Below, in pieces: positions 1-8,551 of a stretch of 64,000 nucleotides of DNA. Position 1 is the first letter of the stretch. Every line of letters begins with the position of its first letter. Position numbers and translations under genes: made by a program. Source of the DNA: Amycolatopsis thermalba (GTDB lineage: Bacteria > Actinomycetota > Actinomycetes > Mycobacteriales > Pseudonocardiaceae); NCBI RefSeq assembly GCF_003385215.1, contig NZ_PQHW01000009.1:45805-109804 (forward strand), written 5' to 3'. The notes beneath the pieces are model-generated. The model was not told the DNA's origin and ran no database searches. It was given only the letters and a program-made list of their open reading frames with translations.

Positions 1-29
1 ATGCAGACGACGACGCCGAAGTCGAAGAC

Positions 30-1169
30 ATGGAAGGTCACGAGGAGACCTACGAGCCGAGGTATCAACCCGGCCCAGAGACGCTCGGAGATGCCGCCCG
101 TCAACGACGCGAGATCCTTGGACTGACCCAGGAAGATGTCGCCGAGAAGTTTGGCGGCCCGTCGGTTGCGAGCCTTCGCTCTATAGAGAACGCTCAATCC
201 GAGAGCTACCGAGCAAAAACCCTCTACGCACTTGACAGTGCGTTGTCCTGGCCCCGCGGAAGCTCTCTGTTCCTATTGTCAGGAGACATCCACAGGCTTG
301 AGGAACCCGACAAGACAGATTACAAGTACCACGGCGACGATATCTATGAGGGGGCATTTGACACAGGACGAGTTCACCCCTGGCATTTCGACAATTTCGT
401 GCGCGACATCATTCGCGTAGTACCGGATGAGCTGCTCATTAAATATGACATCTCAATACGGGCCACGCGTCCACGAAAAATGGCAGCAGAAGCAGCGCCA
501 CCTCTGCCTCCCGAGATCCCCGCAAGACCAGACGGAACGTCAACCCTCATCGAGCCTCCACGCCCGTCCCCACCTGCCGGCCAGACCGGGAATTGGATGC
601 GGACCACACATTTGGCCGGCAGGACGTACTCAGGCTTCCAGTTCACGAGCAGTAGTGGCGCCTTCATCGGTTACCGTGGACCTGAGAGTGACGCCCACCA
701 GGATGTGCCCGCAGTCATAGCCGACATCCTCACGGAACTGACCGTGGACCAGGTCGCCGACGTAATCAGATCGGCTCAGACGATCTACAGGGCGAAGTTG
801 GCCGACCGCAAACAGTATCTAATTCGGGAAATAGGCCTGCCCGAGCCTTCGCCTGAATTCACGGAGCCACCAAAAGAACTTGAAGATCAAGCTTCACAGG
901 CGGCCTATCACCAGCTAGTCGAGGCTGAATACAGCTACGCAAATCAATATCGGCACGCGCAAACTACCCTCGATTCTTGGCAGAGGGCTCAAGATGCCTG
1001 GATGACAGAGATGACCGACCGCAACAGGGCGATTCTAAGGCAAGCCAAGACAAGCCACGATAGGGCACTGGACGAAGCAAGGCACGCTTTCGCGAGGCTG
1101 CAGGCCGCACGCACCAACTACGATTCCGTGGTCGCGGTAGGCGAGGAGGACGATGATGGCGAGCACTGA
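30..1169 (+). CDS. HTH-domain protein with coiled-coil C-terminus
   Basis: Residues about 18-75 look like an XRE-type helix-turn-helix (RQRREILGLTQEDVAEKF, then a SIENAQSES recognition-helix region), which suggests DNA binding. The middle is Pro-rich. The last ~120 residues are rich in Ala, Gln, Arg and Glu and look like a coiled coil. The stop overlaps the start of the downstream integrase by 17 bases, so the two are probably co-transcribed and the protein may control the integrated element. The reading frame stays open to the left edge of the window, so the real start could lie upstream. Codon third positions are clearly less GC-rich than in every neighbour, which suggests recent transfer. 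No specific family was recognised. Confidence 0.7.
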   Translation: MEGHEETYEPRYQPGPETLGDAARQRREILGLTQEDVAEKFGGPSVASLRSIENAQSESYRAKTLYALDSALSWPRGSSLFLLSGDIHRLEEPDKTDYKYHGDDIYEGAFDTGRVHPWHFDNFVRDIIRVVPDELLIKYDISIRATRPRKMAAEAAPPLPPEIPARPDGTSTLIEPPRPSPPAGQTGNWMRTTHLAGRTYSGFQFTSSSGAFIGYRGPESDAHQDVPAVIADILTELTVDQVADVIRSAQTIYRAKLADRKQYLIREIGLPEPSPEFTEPPKELEDQASQAAYHQLVEAEYSYANQYRHAQTTLDSWQRAQDAWMTEMTDRNRAILRQAKTSHDRALDEARHAFARLQAARTNYDSVVAVGEEDDDGEH

Positions 1170-2409
1170 GAAGCTGCCGTCCGGCCGGTGGCGCGGCCTC
1201 TATCGCGACGCCGACGGCCGGAAGCGGCGCGTGTCCGGCACATTCGACCGGAAGTCCGACGCCCTGGACGCGGCGGTCGAGGAGCAGGCGAAGGCCAAGC
1301 GGAAGGCGGCCGCGGCCGACGGGAGGCTTTCCGCCCGGACGCCCTGGGGTGCGTGGTGGGAGATCGTGCGGGAGAACCGGCACTTCGAGTCCGACGCCGG
1401 CCGCACCGAGGCGGCGCTCGTCCGCGGGTACGTGATGCCGCGGTGGCGGGACGTGCCGCTGAACCAGATCACCCAGCGGGACATCCAGCGGTGGGTCGAC
1501 CAGCTTGAGCGTGGCAAGGCGCCGGTCGACATGGTGGACCCGAAGTTCGAGCCGCGACCGCTGTCGGCGAGCTACGTGCAGCGGATCTACTCCCCGTTCC
1601 GGGTGTCCATCACCGCCGCCCTCGAGGAAGGCGTGCTCGACGCCAGCCCGTGCGCGGGGGTGAAGCTGCCGAAGCGGCAGAAGCGCCCTAAGAAGTTCGT
1701 CTCGACTGACGAGGCCACGAAGCTGGCCGCAGAGCTGCGCTCGGACTACGCCGACGCGGTGGCGTTCATGCTCGACACCGGCCTGCGTCCCGGCGAGCTC
1801 ACCGGCCTGCATGCCCACCGCGTCGACCTCGACGCTGGCGTCATCACGGTCGCGGAGACCTACGTCTACCGCGAGAAGAAGATCCGCCCCTGGCCGAAGG
1901 ACCGCGACGCCCGCGAGATCCCGCTGTCCGCCCGCGCCGTCGAGGTGCTGCGACGCCGCCTGGCCGGCCGCGACCTCCGGGAGCCGTGCGGCATCGAGCA
2001 CATGCGCGGCGAGAAGTGCCGGCATCCGCTGGTGTTCCTCACCGACGCCAAGCGCCCGCTGAACCGCGACACCCTGGCCTACCACCTTCGCAAGGCGGCC
2101 GAGGCGGTCGGCGTCGAAGCGAAGTCCGGGTACGCGCTGCGCCGCGGGTTCGCGACCCGGCTTGCCGAGGGAGGCCTCGACGTGTTCCAGCTCGCCGAGG
2201 TGATGGGTCACGCCGACATCAACCTGTCCCGGGAGTACGTCCAGGCGACGAGCACGGCGCGCGCCCGCGTGCTGGCCGCGCTCGGTGACTCGCCGAAGCT
2301 CACCGCGATCGACGGTGGCGTGGGACGGCGTGGGACGGAGCGTGGGACGGACCTCGACAACCAGCCGTCCCGAAGCGCTCCCAAGCGAGACGATCAAGAT
2401 GTAGTCTGA
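1153..2409 (+). CDS. Tyrosine recombinase (phage-type integrase)
   Basis: Site-specific recombinase of 418 aa. An N-terminal SAM-like core-binding region (about residues 65-155) precedes the catalytic domain. Catalytic motifs seen are the first Arg in LDTGLRPGELTGL (near residue 212), a box reading GYALRRGFATRL (near 325-337), GH in EVMGHADINL, and the nucleophile Tyr in REYVQAT (near 362). The HxxR histidine is a Tyr here, a substitution known in some family members. The C-terminal tail holds three DNA copies of GTGGGACGG. Lying next to the element boundary, it is the likely integration enzyme of an integrative element extending left of the window. Confidence 0.93.
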   Translation: MMASTEKLPSGRWRGLYRDADGRKRRVSGTFDRKSDALDAAVEEQAKAKRKAAAADGRLSARTPWGAWWEIVRENRHFESDAGRTEAALVRGYVMPRWRDVPLNQITQRDIQRWVDQLERGKAPVDMVDPKFEPRPLSASYVQRIYSPFRVSITAALEEGVLDASPCAGVKLPKRQKRPKKFVSTDEATKLAAELRSDYADAVAFMLDTGLRPGELTGLHAHRVDLDAGVITVAETYVYREKKIRPWPKDRDAREIPLSARAVEVLRRRLAGRDLREPCGIEHMRGEKCRHPLVFLTDAKRPLNRDTLAYHLRKAAEAVGVEAKSGYALRRGFATRLAEGGLDVFQLAEVMGHADINLSREYVQATSTARARVLAALGDSPKLTAIDGGVGRRGTERGTDLDNQPSRSAPKRDDQDVV

Positions 2410-2491
2410 CCAGCACCAACGTCCCTAACTATTCCCCTAGGTTCCCTACGAGTCCCATTCCCGTTTCCGCAGGTCACGGCCGCTTTGACAC

Positions 2492-2572
2492 GTGATGTAC
2501 GTGCACGAACCGTCGCGCGTGCAGCAGTCGAAGGACCTGGCCGACTTCGTGCGGTCGAGCAGCAACCGCTGA
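2492..2572 (+). pseudogene. Possible 3' remnant of the gene interrupted by the element
   Basis: A 26-codon frame opens directly after an in-frame stop and ends just before a strong terminator hairpin. Nearly every third codon position is G or C (VMYVHEPSRVQQSKDLADF and onward), as in real genes of this genome, yet there is no ribosome binding site. I read it as the surviving C-terminal end of a host gene split by integration, which would put the attachment core near 2410-2490. It could also be a meaningless short frame. Confidence 0.35.
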
Positions 2573-2573
2573 C

Positions 2574-2614
2574 GAGTCGGGGGCCGCCTCGCGGTTCGAG
2601 GCGGCCCCCGACTC
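2574..2614 (+). terminator. Strong stem-loop terminator
   Basis: An 18-bp perfect stem (GAGTCGGGGGCCGCCTCG and its complement) with a 5-nt loop follows the remnant stop codon directly. There is no U-tract, as is common for actinobacterial terminators. Confidence 0.75.
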
Positions 2615-2713
2615 GCGATAACGGATCAAGAACGGTGTTCAATTCGGTGAAACGACCGTTCCCGCCGTCCCGACACACCTTGGGTGAACGTTGATCAACC
2701 CCGAGAGGCGGCT

Positions 2714-3127
2714 ATGCGGGAGCGCAACAGGAGAACATGGCGGTGGGCGGCCGCGCCCGGAGCGGTTGTGCTCCTGGCGACCGTCGGTGCGTGCGGAGCC
2801 GGAACCTCGCCGGGAACGCCGGGCGGACCGACCGCGAGCAGTTCGGCGGCTCGGGCGAGCGCACCGAGTTCCGCGGCACGCACCACGGCCGGCTCGGCCG
2901 AGCTGATCACCGTGCCTGACGTGTCCGGGCTGAACCACCAGCAGGCCCAGGACACGATGCAGGCCGCTGGCCTGTACAACCTGCGCGAAGTCGACGGGAA
3001 GGGCCTCGGCCGGGTGCTCGTCGTCGACAGCAACTGGGTTCAGGTCGGCCAGGACCCGCCCGCGGGCACCAAGGTCACCGCGGACACGGTGATCACCCTG
3101 ACCGCGATCAAGTACACGGACCGCTGA
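2714..3127 (+). CDS. PASTA-domain lipoprotein
   Basis: A 137-aa secreted lipoprotein. The signal peptide ends in a lipobox-like VGAC (Cys27), then a Ser/Thr/Ala-rich linker, then one PASTA-like domain (ITVPDVSGLNHQQAQDTMQ... DPPAGTKVTADTVITL). PASTA domains are known to sense peptidoglycan fragments or beta-lactams, so an outer-membrane-face wall-binding role is inferred. I chose the ATG at 2714 because a purine-rich stretch (GAGAGGCGG) precedes it and it places the signal sequence at the N-terminus. The frame itself opens 10 codons earlier. A single PASTA unit without a kinase is a common actinobacterial arrangement. Confidence 0.8.
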   Translation: MRERNRRTWRWAAAPGAVVLLATVGACGAGTSPGTPGGPTASSSAARASAPSSAARTTAGSAELITVPDVSGLNHQQAQDTMQAAGLYNLREVDGKGLGRVLVVDSNWVQVGQDPPAGTKVTADTVITLTAIKYTDR

Positions 3128-3136
3128 ACGCGAGAA

Positions 3137-3182
3137 GGGCCGCCCCGCCACCACGGGAGCTCCACCGCCGGTGGGACGGCCC
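3137..3182. terminator. Imperfect terminator hairpin after the PASTA gene
   Basis: Arms starting GGGCCG and ending CGGCCC enclose further complementary GCCACC/GGTGG segments. It lies between the PASTA gene and the convergent 52-aa membrane protein. Confidence 0.5.
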
Positions 3183-3203
3183 ACCGCGATACTCATCGCG
3201 CGG

Positions 3204-3362
3204 TCAGCCGCGCTCCTCGCGCCAGCGAACGGTCTCGACCGCGACGCTCACCACGGCCAGCACGCCGAGCAACCAGGCGACCCACGCGGGCCAGCCCAGT
3301 GCGAGCGCGGTGACGGACGAGCACACCGGTGTCACGGCGAAGATGTACGGGCGATGCCGCAT
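3204..3362 (-). CDS. Small hypothetical membrane protein (52 aa)
   Basis: A short frame reading MRHRPYIFAVTPVCSSVTAL, then GWPAWVAWLLGVLAVVSVAV and a charged end VETVRWREERG. A GAGGAG ribosome binding site sits a few bases before the ATG. Residues about 7-42 are hydrophobic enough for one or two membrane spans, and the C-terminus is charged. Codon third positions are GC-rich, as in real genes here. It lies downstream of no obvious operon partner, between the PASTA gene and the subtilase. Function unknown. Confidence 0.65.
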   Translation of the reverse strand: MRHRPYIFAVTPVCSSVTALALGWPAWVAWLLGVLAVVSVAVETVRWREERG

Positions 3363-3449
3363 GGCCGCTCCTCACTTTCCCGGTCCGGAACCGGTGATCG
3401 CGTCCGAGAAGTATAGCCCTGCTGACCTGCCGTGACGGCGCTCTTGGGC

Positions 3450-3485
3450 GGCCGCCCCGGGGCATCCACGCTCCCCGGAGCGGCC
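3450..3485 (-). terminator. Terminator of the subtilase gene
   Basis: GGCCGC and CCGGGG segments pair with CCCCGG and GCGGCC in the minus-strand RNA, with one G-U wobble. It starts 10 bases past the subtilase stop codon. Confidence 0.6.
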
Positions 3486-3495
3486 CCTCGACACC

Positions 3496-5214
3496 TCAGC
3501 CGCGCAGGTACGCGGCTCCCCGGGTCATCGCTGCGTACGCGTCCACCGCTCCGTGGCCGTAGAAGCTGTTGAACGAAGGCGTTCCCTGGCAGGTCGCGGT
3601 GTACGTCGCGTCGCGGCCTTCGTCCAGGTAGTCCACCGTCGGTGGCACCGGGCACGGGATCTCCGCCGCCGTCCCCTCGATCACCCGCTGCACCGCGTCC
3701 GGGCTCATCGTGAGACCGCCGCGGCCCGCCCGGCCGTACTCGGACACGATCAGCGCCGCCACCCCCGTCGCGTGCGGGGCGGCCATCGACGTGCCCTGCA
3801 GGAACTGGTAGTACGCGACCCGGCCGTCCTTCGTGACCGCCTTCTGCACTCCCGCGGCCGCACCGTCGGGAGTCACGTCGCCGTCCGCGTCGATCATGCC
3901 CTCCGCGACGCCCACGTTGCGCGGGTACGCGGACAGGATCTGGTTTTCGTTGGTGCGGTACCAGTCCGTGCCGAACCCGTCGCGGAAGAAGCCGCCCGGC
4001 GCGGACACCGAGATCTGCTCGGTGCCGTAGTTCGAGTAGTCCGCCTTCGCGCCGGACGGGCCGAACGCGGAGACCCCGATGGTGTGCGGCCCCTCGACCG
4101 GCAGCGACAGGCAGGTCGCGTTGTCGATCGTGCGGGGGTGGTTCGACGACGCCGGGTAGTCCGGGCTCGTCGTGTCCGGCTGCGGGGCGCCCAGGTCGGT
4201 GTGCTGGTTGCCCAGCGCCGCGACCTCGGTGACGCCCTTGCGGTAGGCGTAGTTCATCGCCCGCGTCACGGCCTCGGTGATGGTGCGCTGCTCCATCTGC
4301 TGCTCGGCCGAGTCGGCCGGGTTCGCGGCGCAGTTGTAGAGCCACGGGTCCACGTAGAAGGACATGTTGACGACGTCGATGCCCGCGTCGCCGGCGTAGG
4401 TCAGGGCGTCGACGACCGGCTGGAGGAAGAAGTACCCGGCGTCCTGGCCGGCGCGCAGGTTCACCAGCGTCACGTTCGGGGCGACCCCGGAGATGCCGAA
4501 CCCGTCCGCGGCCGCGTCGATCGTGCCGGCGACGTGCGTGCCGTGCCCGTTGTCGTCGTGGTCGGCGGGGTCGACGCAGCCGCGGAACTCACACGGCCCG
4601 TCCACGACCGCGCCGGTCGGGTCGGCCGGGATGTCGCGGGTGAAGTTGCGGGACGCGGCGCGGTCGAAGTTCGGCGCGATGTCCGGGTGCGAGCCGTCGA
4701 CGCCGGTGTCGATGACGCCGACCTTGACGCGCTTGTCGCCCGGCTGCACGGTGCGCGCCATGTCCGAGCGCACCGACTTCAGGCCCCACAGCTGGTCGTC
4801 CAGCGGGTCGGTGCCGGTGGCAGTGGTCGCGCCGCGGCTCCTCGGCGCCTGACGGCCTTCCTTTTCCACGTCGGACCGCTTCGGCGCGACCCTGCCGGTG
4901 GGCGCCTGGCCGATCGCCGTCGCCTTCGCCGCGCCGTAGACGTCGTCGTCGGCCGACACGCGCTGCACGAAACCGTTCGCCGGGGCGCTCGCGGTGATCA
5001 GGCCGACCGCGCGGTTGGTGCGCAACACGGTTCCGCCGGCGTCGCGGATCGCCTGCTCGGCGGCGGCGACACTCTGCTCACCGGCGGCCAGCACGGTGAA
5101 CTCCGTGACCGGCCCGGACGGCGCGGCGGGTTGGGCACTCGCGCTGGGAAGAACGACGGCCCCGCCGATCAGCGGGACCGCGAGCGCCGCGACGAGCAAC
5201 CTGGTTCGTCTCAA
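3496..5214 (-). CDS. Secreted S8-family serine peptidase (subtilisin-like)
   Basis: Secreted endopeptidase of about 572 aa. A signal peptide (LLVAALAVPLIGGAVVLPSA) leads, then an inhibitor-like pro-region, then the catalytic domain. The triad is Asp in VGVIDTGVDGSHPD (about residue 169), His in NGHGTHVAGT (about 224) and Ser in QGTSMAAPHATG near 480. All three are intact. An ATG lies at 5229, but the AGGAGG next to it fits a ribosome binding site for the TTG at 5214, which also gives a cleaner signal peptide (RRTRLLVAAL). No neighbouring gene explains a specific substrate. Confidence 0.93.
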   Translation of the reverse strand: MRRTRLLVAALAVPLIGGAVVLPSASAQPAAPSGPVTEFTVLAAGEQSVAAAEQAIRDAGGTVLRTNRAVGLITASAPANGFVQRVSADDDVYGAAKATAIGQAPTGRVAPKRSDVEKEGRQAPRSRGATTATGTDPLDDQLWGLKSVRSDMARTVQPGDKRVKVGVIDTGVDGSHPDIAPNFDRAASRNFTRDIPADPTGAVVDGPCEFRGCVDPADHDDNGHGTHVAGTIDAAADGFGISGVAPNVTLVNLRAGQDAGYFFLQPVVDALTYAGDAGIDVVNMSFYVDPWLYNCAANPADSAEQQMEQRTITEAVTRAMNYAYRKGVTEVAALGNQHTDLGAPQPDTTSPDYPASSNHPRTIDNATCLSLPVEGPHTIGVSAFGPSGAKADYSNYGTEQISVSAPGGFFRDGFGTDWYRTNENQILSAYPRNVGVAEGMIDADGDVTPDGAAAGVQKAVTKDGRVAYYQFLQGTSMAAPHATGVAALIVSEYGRAGRGGLTMSPDAVQRVIEGTAAEIPCPVPPTVDYLDEGRDATYTATCQGTPSFNSFYGHGAVDAYAAMTRGAAYLRG

Positions 5215-5552
5215 GGAACTCCTCCTCATCAGGGTGAAGAGGAAGTTACCTCCGCGAACAGGCGAACCGGTACGAAAACCCTACCTTCGTCGGGTGCCGA
5301 ACGGACCGCGCGCTCGGCGGCACCGGCCCCGGCGATCTGCCCGGCCTCGCCGAACGCGGGCGCTGCTCGGCCTCACGGGATTCGCCGGTATCGCCCCCGG
5401 CGGCGACCAGGCCGTGGCGGTTGCGCATCGCCGGCGGCCGCCGGCCGCCGCGTCCGGATTGGGGGTGCCGTCGATCATGACGGCGCCGAGTTCGAATGCC
5501 TTGCCGCCGGCCTCCCCGCGGCCGACGTGAGCCGGGTCTGGCGAACCGTGGC
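5215..5552. other. Intergenic region without a recognisable gene
   Basis: About 320 bases between the subtilase start and the Ppx/GppA stop. Short frames exist on both strands but none matches anything I recognise. A small inverted repeat (GCCGTC ... GACGGC, 5467-5484) and a weak GAGCC/GGCTC hairpin overlapping the Ppx stop are the only structures. It could be a decayed gene. Confidence 0.5.
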
Positions 5553-6506
5553 TCAGACGAGCGAGAGCGCGATACCGTCGAGGATGTCGTGCTCGCTGAC
5601 GACCAGCTCGGCCGGCCCGCCGCGGCGGCCGATCTCCTCGGCGAGGATCTGCACGATCAGCCCGCCGCCGCCGATGACGTCCACCCGGCCGGGGTGGATC
5701 ACCGGGTTCGCGGCGCGCGCCTCGTGGTCGGCCTCCAGCAGCTGTCCGGACACGCGCGTGATGTCGGCCGGGGTCAGGCGCGACAGGTGCGTCCGCTCCG
5801 AGTCGTACTCGGGCAGGTCCTGCGCCACCGCCGACAGCGTGGTCACCGTGCCCGCGACACCAATCCACGTCCGGGCCTTCGACACGTCCACCACGTCGAA
5901 CGCCTCGGCCAGCACGCCGGTCGCGAACTCGCGCGCGGCGACGATCTCGTTGGAGGTGGGCGGGTCCGACTGCAGCGCCCGCTCGGTGATCCGCACGCAG
6001 CCGATGTCCACCGACTTCGCCGCGGTGATCGAGGCGCGCTTGCCGTCCCAGTCGCCGAGCACCAGCTCGGTCGAGCCGCCGCCGACGTCGACCACCAGGA
6101 ACGGCCCGTCGTCGGGGTCCTGCTCGCCGACCGCGCCCAGGAACGACAGCCGGGCCTCCTCGTCGCCGGAGATCACCTCGGCTTCGACGCCCAGCACCTC
6201 CCGCGTCATCGCGAAGAACTCGTCGCGGTTGCTCGCGTCGCGGGTCGCCGAGGTGGCGACCATGCGCACCTTCTCCACGCCCTTGCGGCGCGCGGCGATG
6301 GTGTAGTCCGTCAGCGCGTCACGGGTGCGCTGCAGCGCCTCGGGAGCCAGCCGGCCGCTGGCGTCCACGCCCTGCCCGAGCCGCACGATCCGCATCTCCC
6401 GATGCAGGTCACGCAGGTCGAAGGTGCCGTCGTGACGCTCGGTCAGCTCGGCCACCAGCAGACGGATGGAGTTCGTTCCACAGTCGATCGCGGCAACACG
6501 GGGCAT
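5553..6506 (-). CDS. Ppx/GppA family exopolyphosphatase
   Basis: A 317-aa enzyme of the ASKHA fold that hydrolyses polyphosphate and/or pppGpp. Motifs seen are the N-terminal phosphate-1 loop AAIDCGTNSIRLLVAE, DRDEF/EEARLSFLGA in the middle, and the phosphate-2 loop VDVGGGSTELVLGD. The length fits the short actinobacterial Ppx form without the C-terminal HD domain. In M. tuberculosis the equivalent gene follows eno, ftsB and DUF501. Here a transglycosylase gene and a repeat array have come between them. It probably takes part in the stringent response and phosphate storage. Confidence 0.9.
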   Translation of the reverse strand: MPRVAAIDCGTNSIRLLVAELTERHDGTFDLRDLHREMRIVRLGQGVDASGRLAPEALQRTRDALTDYTIAARRKGVEKVRMVATSATRDASNRDEFFAMTREVLGVEAEVISGDEEARLSFLGAVGEQDPDDGPFLVVDVGGGSTELVLGDWDGKRASITAAKSVDIGCVRITERALQSDPPTSNEIVAAREFATGVLAEAFDVVDVSKARTWIGVAGTVTTLSAVAQDLPEYDSERTHLSRLTPADITRVSGQLLEADHEARAANPVIHPGRVDVIGGGGLIVQILAEEIGRRGGPAELVVSEHDILDGIALSLV

Positions 6507-6515
6507 GCGCCCACC

Positions 6516-7673
6516 CTACGGGGTGGGCCCGGTCGTCGATCCCGTGGTCGAGGTCTCCGCGCCCGTCTCCGGCGGCGCGCACGGCGACGGCGTCTCCGAT
6601 GCCGGGGGTGTCGTGGTGGTGGTCGTCGAGGTCGGCGACGTGGTGGTCTCGCAGGTCGGCGAGGTTTCCGGTGGCGTGGTCGTCGTCGTGGTTGTCGTGG
6701 TCGTGGTCGTCGTGGTGCTGCCGGTGGTCGTGGTGGTGTTCAGGTCGGTGCGCCCGGCCGGCGAGGACGGGGTGGTGACCGGTGGGGCCGCGAGGATCGT
6801 CGGCGGCGGCGTCACCGCGGGCGGGGTGGGGACGGCGGTCGCGGAGGGCGCGCCGATCGGCACGTCGCTGTCCGGCAGCAGTGCGACGCCGCTGCGGTAG
6901 GCCTCGGCCCAGCGGATCACGGTCTCGACGTAGGCGTCGGAGTTGTTGTAGCGGTAGATGGCGGCGCGCAGCTGGGCCGGGTCGGCGAGGTCCAGTCCGC
7001 CGGAGCACAGGTAGCGCGCGGTGGCCAGGGTGGCGTCGTAGATGTTGTTCGGATCGGCGACGCCGTCGTGGTTGCCGTCGGCGGCGTAGAAGTTCCAGGT
7101 GGTCGGGATGAACTGGGTGGGGCCGACCGCGCGGTCCCACACCGTGTCGCGGTCCCAGCGGCCGTCGTCGCTGTCCGGGATCGCGGCCACCGGGCCGACG
7201 CCGTTGAGCTGCGGGCCGAGGATGGGCTCGCGGGTGGTGCCGTTCGCGTCGACGTACCCGCCGCGCGCGTGGTTGGACTCGATGCGGCCGATGCTCGCGA
7301 TCAGCGCCCAGTCGATGTGGCAGTCCGGCCGTTCGAGGGCCATCAGGTCGGCGGCGTTGCGGTAGGCCTTGAGCGCGGTGCCGGGGATGCCGAGCGGGCC
7401 GGCGGGGAGTTCCTCGGCGGGCACTGGTTCCGGCGGTTTGGGCAGCTCGCCGTTGACGCTGACGCGCAGGATCTCCGGTGGCGACCCTTGTACTGGGCCG
7501 ATCGCGCGGGTCTGGTCGACCGGCGTGGTGGTCGACCAGGTCTCGGTGCCCCCGCCTGCCAGGCCGGCCGGGATGACGGCGAGGACGCCCCCCATCGCGG
7601 CGAGCGTGGTCTTGTGGGCGAGGCCGATTCTTCGCGCCTTGCGGCGGGCAGCCCTCACACGAGTCCGGCGCAC
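6516..7673 (-). CDS. Lytic murein transglycosylase with poly-Thr tail
   Basis: A 385-aa wall-remodelling enzyme. The Arg-rich N-terminus and a hydrophobic segment (MGGVLAVIPAGLAGG) form a signal anchor. The SLT/MltB-like domain has the catalytic Glu in IASIGRIESNHARGG, then AVGPTQFIPTTWNFYAADGN, NIYDATLATARYL and IYRYNNSDAYV. From about residue 300 the protein becomes a Pro/Thr-rich tail with a run of 14 Thr, probably an extended wall-spanning linker. The GTG start at 7673 is preceded by GGGAGGGAAGAG. Its stop lies 9 bases before the Ppx/GppA start, so the two are likely co-transcribed. Confidence 0.88.
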   Translation of the reverse strand: MRRTRVRAARRKARRIGLAHKTTLAAMGGVLAVIPAGLAGGGTETWSTTTPVDQTRAIGPVQGSPPEILRVSVNGELPKPPEPVPAEELPAGPLGIPGTALKAYRNAADLMALERPDCHIDWALIASIGRIESNHARGGYVDANGTTREPILGPQLNGVGPVAAIPDSDDGRWDRDTVWDRAVGPTQFIPTTWNFYAADGNHDGVADPNNIYDATLATARYLCSGGLDLADPAQLRAAIYRYNNSDAYVETVIRWAEAYRSGVALLPDSDVPIGAPSATAVPTPPAVTPPPTILAAPPVTTPSSPAGRTDLNTTTTTGSTTTTTTTTTTTTTTPPETSPTCETTTSPTSTTTTTTPPASETPSPCAPPETGAETSTTGSTTGPTP

Positions 7674-7961
7674 ATTCTCTTCCCTCCCCGAGCAGACGAC
7701 ACATCCGATGCTGAACGGCAGGATGTGAAGTCCGTGTTACTGCATGGTGCATCGCGGCGAGGGGGCGGAAGTGTTAGCCGGAAGTTCCAAAGCCGGTGGC
7801 GGTTCTTGTCGGCCGGATGCGGGTTTTGGCTCGTACGAACGGACCATTCGTGGGTGAGCGAGGGGAATCTCGTGGAGCGCGAGGTGCCCAGCCGCGTGCC
7901 GTTGAACGGACCTTTCAAGCGGCGCGCGGCCAGTGGACGTTTTGGTTGGTGCGCGAGCGGC

Positions 7962-8444
7962 CCACTCGGACGGTTGCGAACGGTCAGCTCGCGCGGTTGC
8001 CACTGGCCCACTCACGCGGGAACGAGCGGGCCACTCACGCGGTTGCCACTGGCCCACTCACGCGGGAACGAACGGCCCACTCACGCGGTTGCCACTGGCC
8101 CACTCACGCGGGAACGAACGGCCCACTCACGCGGCTGCCACTGGCCCACTCACGCAGGAACGAACGGCCCACTCACGCGGCTACGACTGGCCCACTCACG
8201 CGGGAACGAACGGCCCACTCACGCGGTTGCCACTGGCCCACTCGCACAAGTGCGAGCCGTCCACTCGCGCGGTTGCGAGCCGGTCCGCTCGCATGGTTAC
8301 GACTGGTCCACTCACGCGGGGTTGAACGGTCCGCTCCCGCAGGACCGAACGGTCCACTCACGCGAGCACGACTGACCCACTCGCACGAGATCGAACCGTC
8401 CACTCGCCCGGTTGCGACTGGCCCATTCACGCGAGAGCGGGCGC
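7962..8444. repeat. Tandem array of 21 x 23-bp repeats
   Basis: Exactly 21 units of 23 bp without any insertion or deletion. The consensus start is CCACTCACGCGG, followed by 11 less conserved bases. Units 3-12 alternate between two types (one with GGAACGAACGG, one with TTGCCACTGG), giving a 46-bp higher-order period. Units at both ends are more diverged, and scraps of similar sequence reach back to about 7838. It fills most of the 878-bp gap between the transglycosylase start and the DUF501 stop, which holds no gene. Long frames through it are artefacts of the repeat. Confidence 0.93.
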
Positions 8445-8551
8445 TGGTTCCCCCGCGAGTGCGGGAGCCGCGAGTACGGGCGCCACAACCGCCCCCCTCC
8501 GACCCAGACCCCAGCCCCCACGGGCGGACCGCCGCGAACGACCCCAGGCGG

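Noticed and set aside
964..2397. 477-codon minus-strand frame opposite the integrase
   Set aside because: Shadow; the plus-strand frame has clear recombinase motifs.
2410..2500. tRNA gene as attachment site
   Set aside because: TTC/GAGTCCC segments look T-arm-like but no acceptor or anticodon arms can be formed.
5246..5540. Pseudogene in the gap upstream of the subtilase
   Set aside because: Short peptides in several frames, but no stretch resembles a known protein, so I only note the gap.
3553..6306. 917-codon plus-strand frame opposite the subtilase and Ppx
   Set aside because: Antisense shadow of two well-supported genes.
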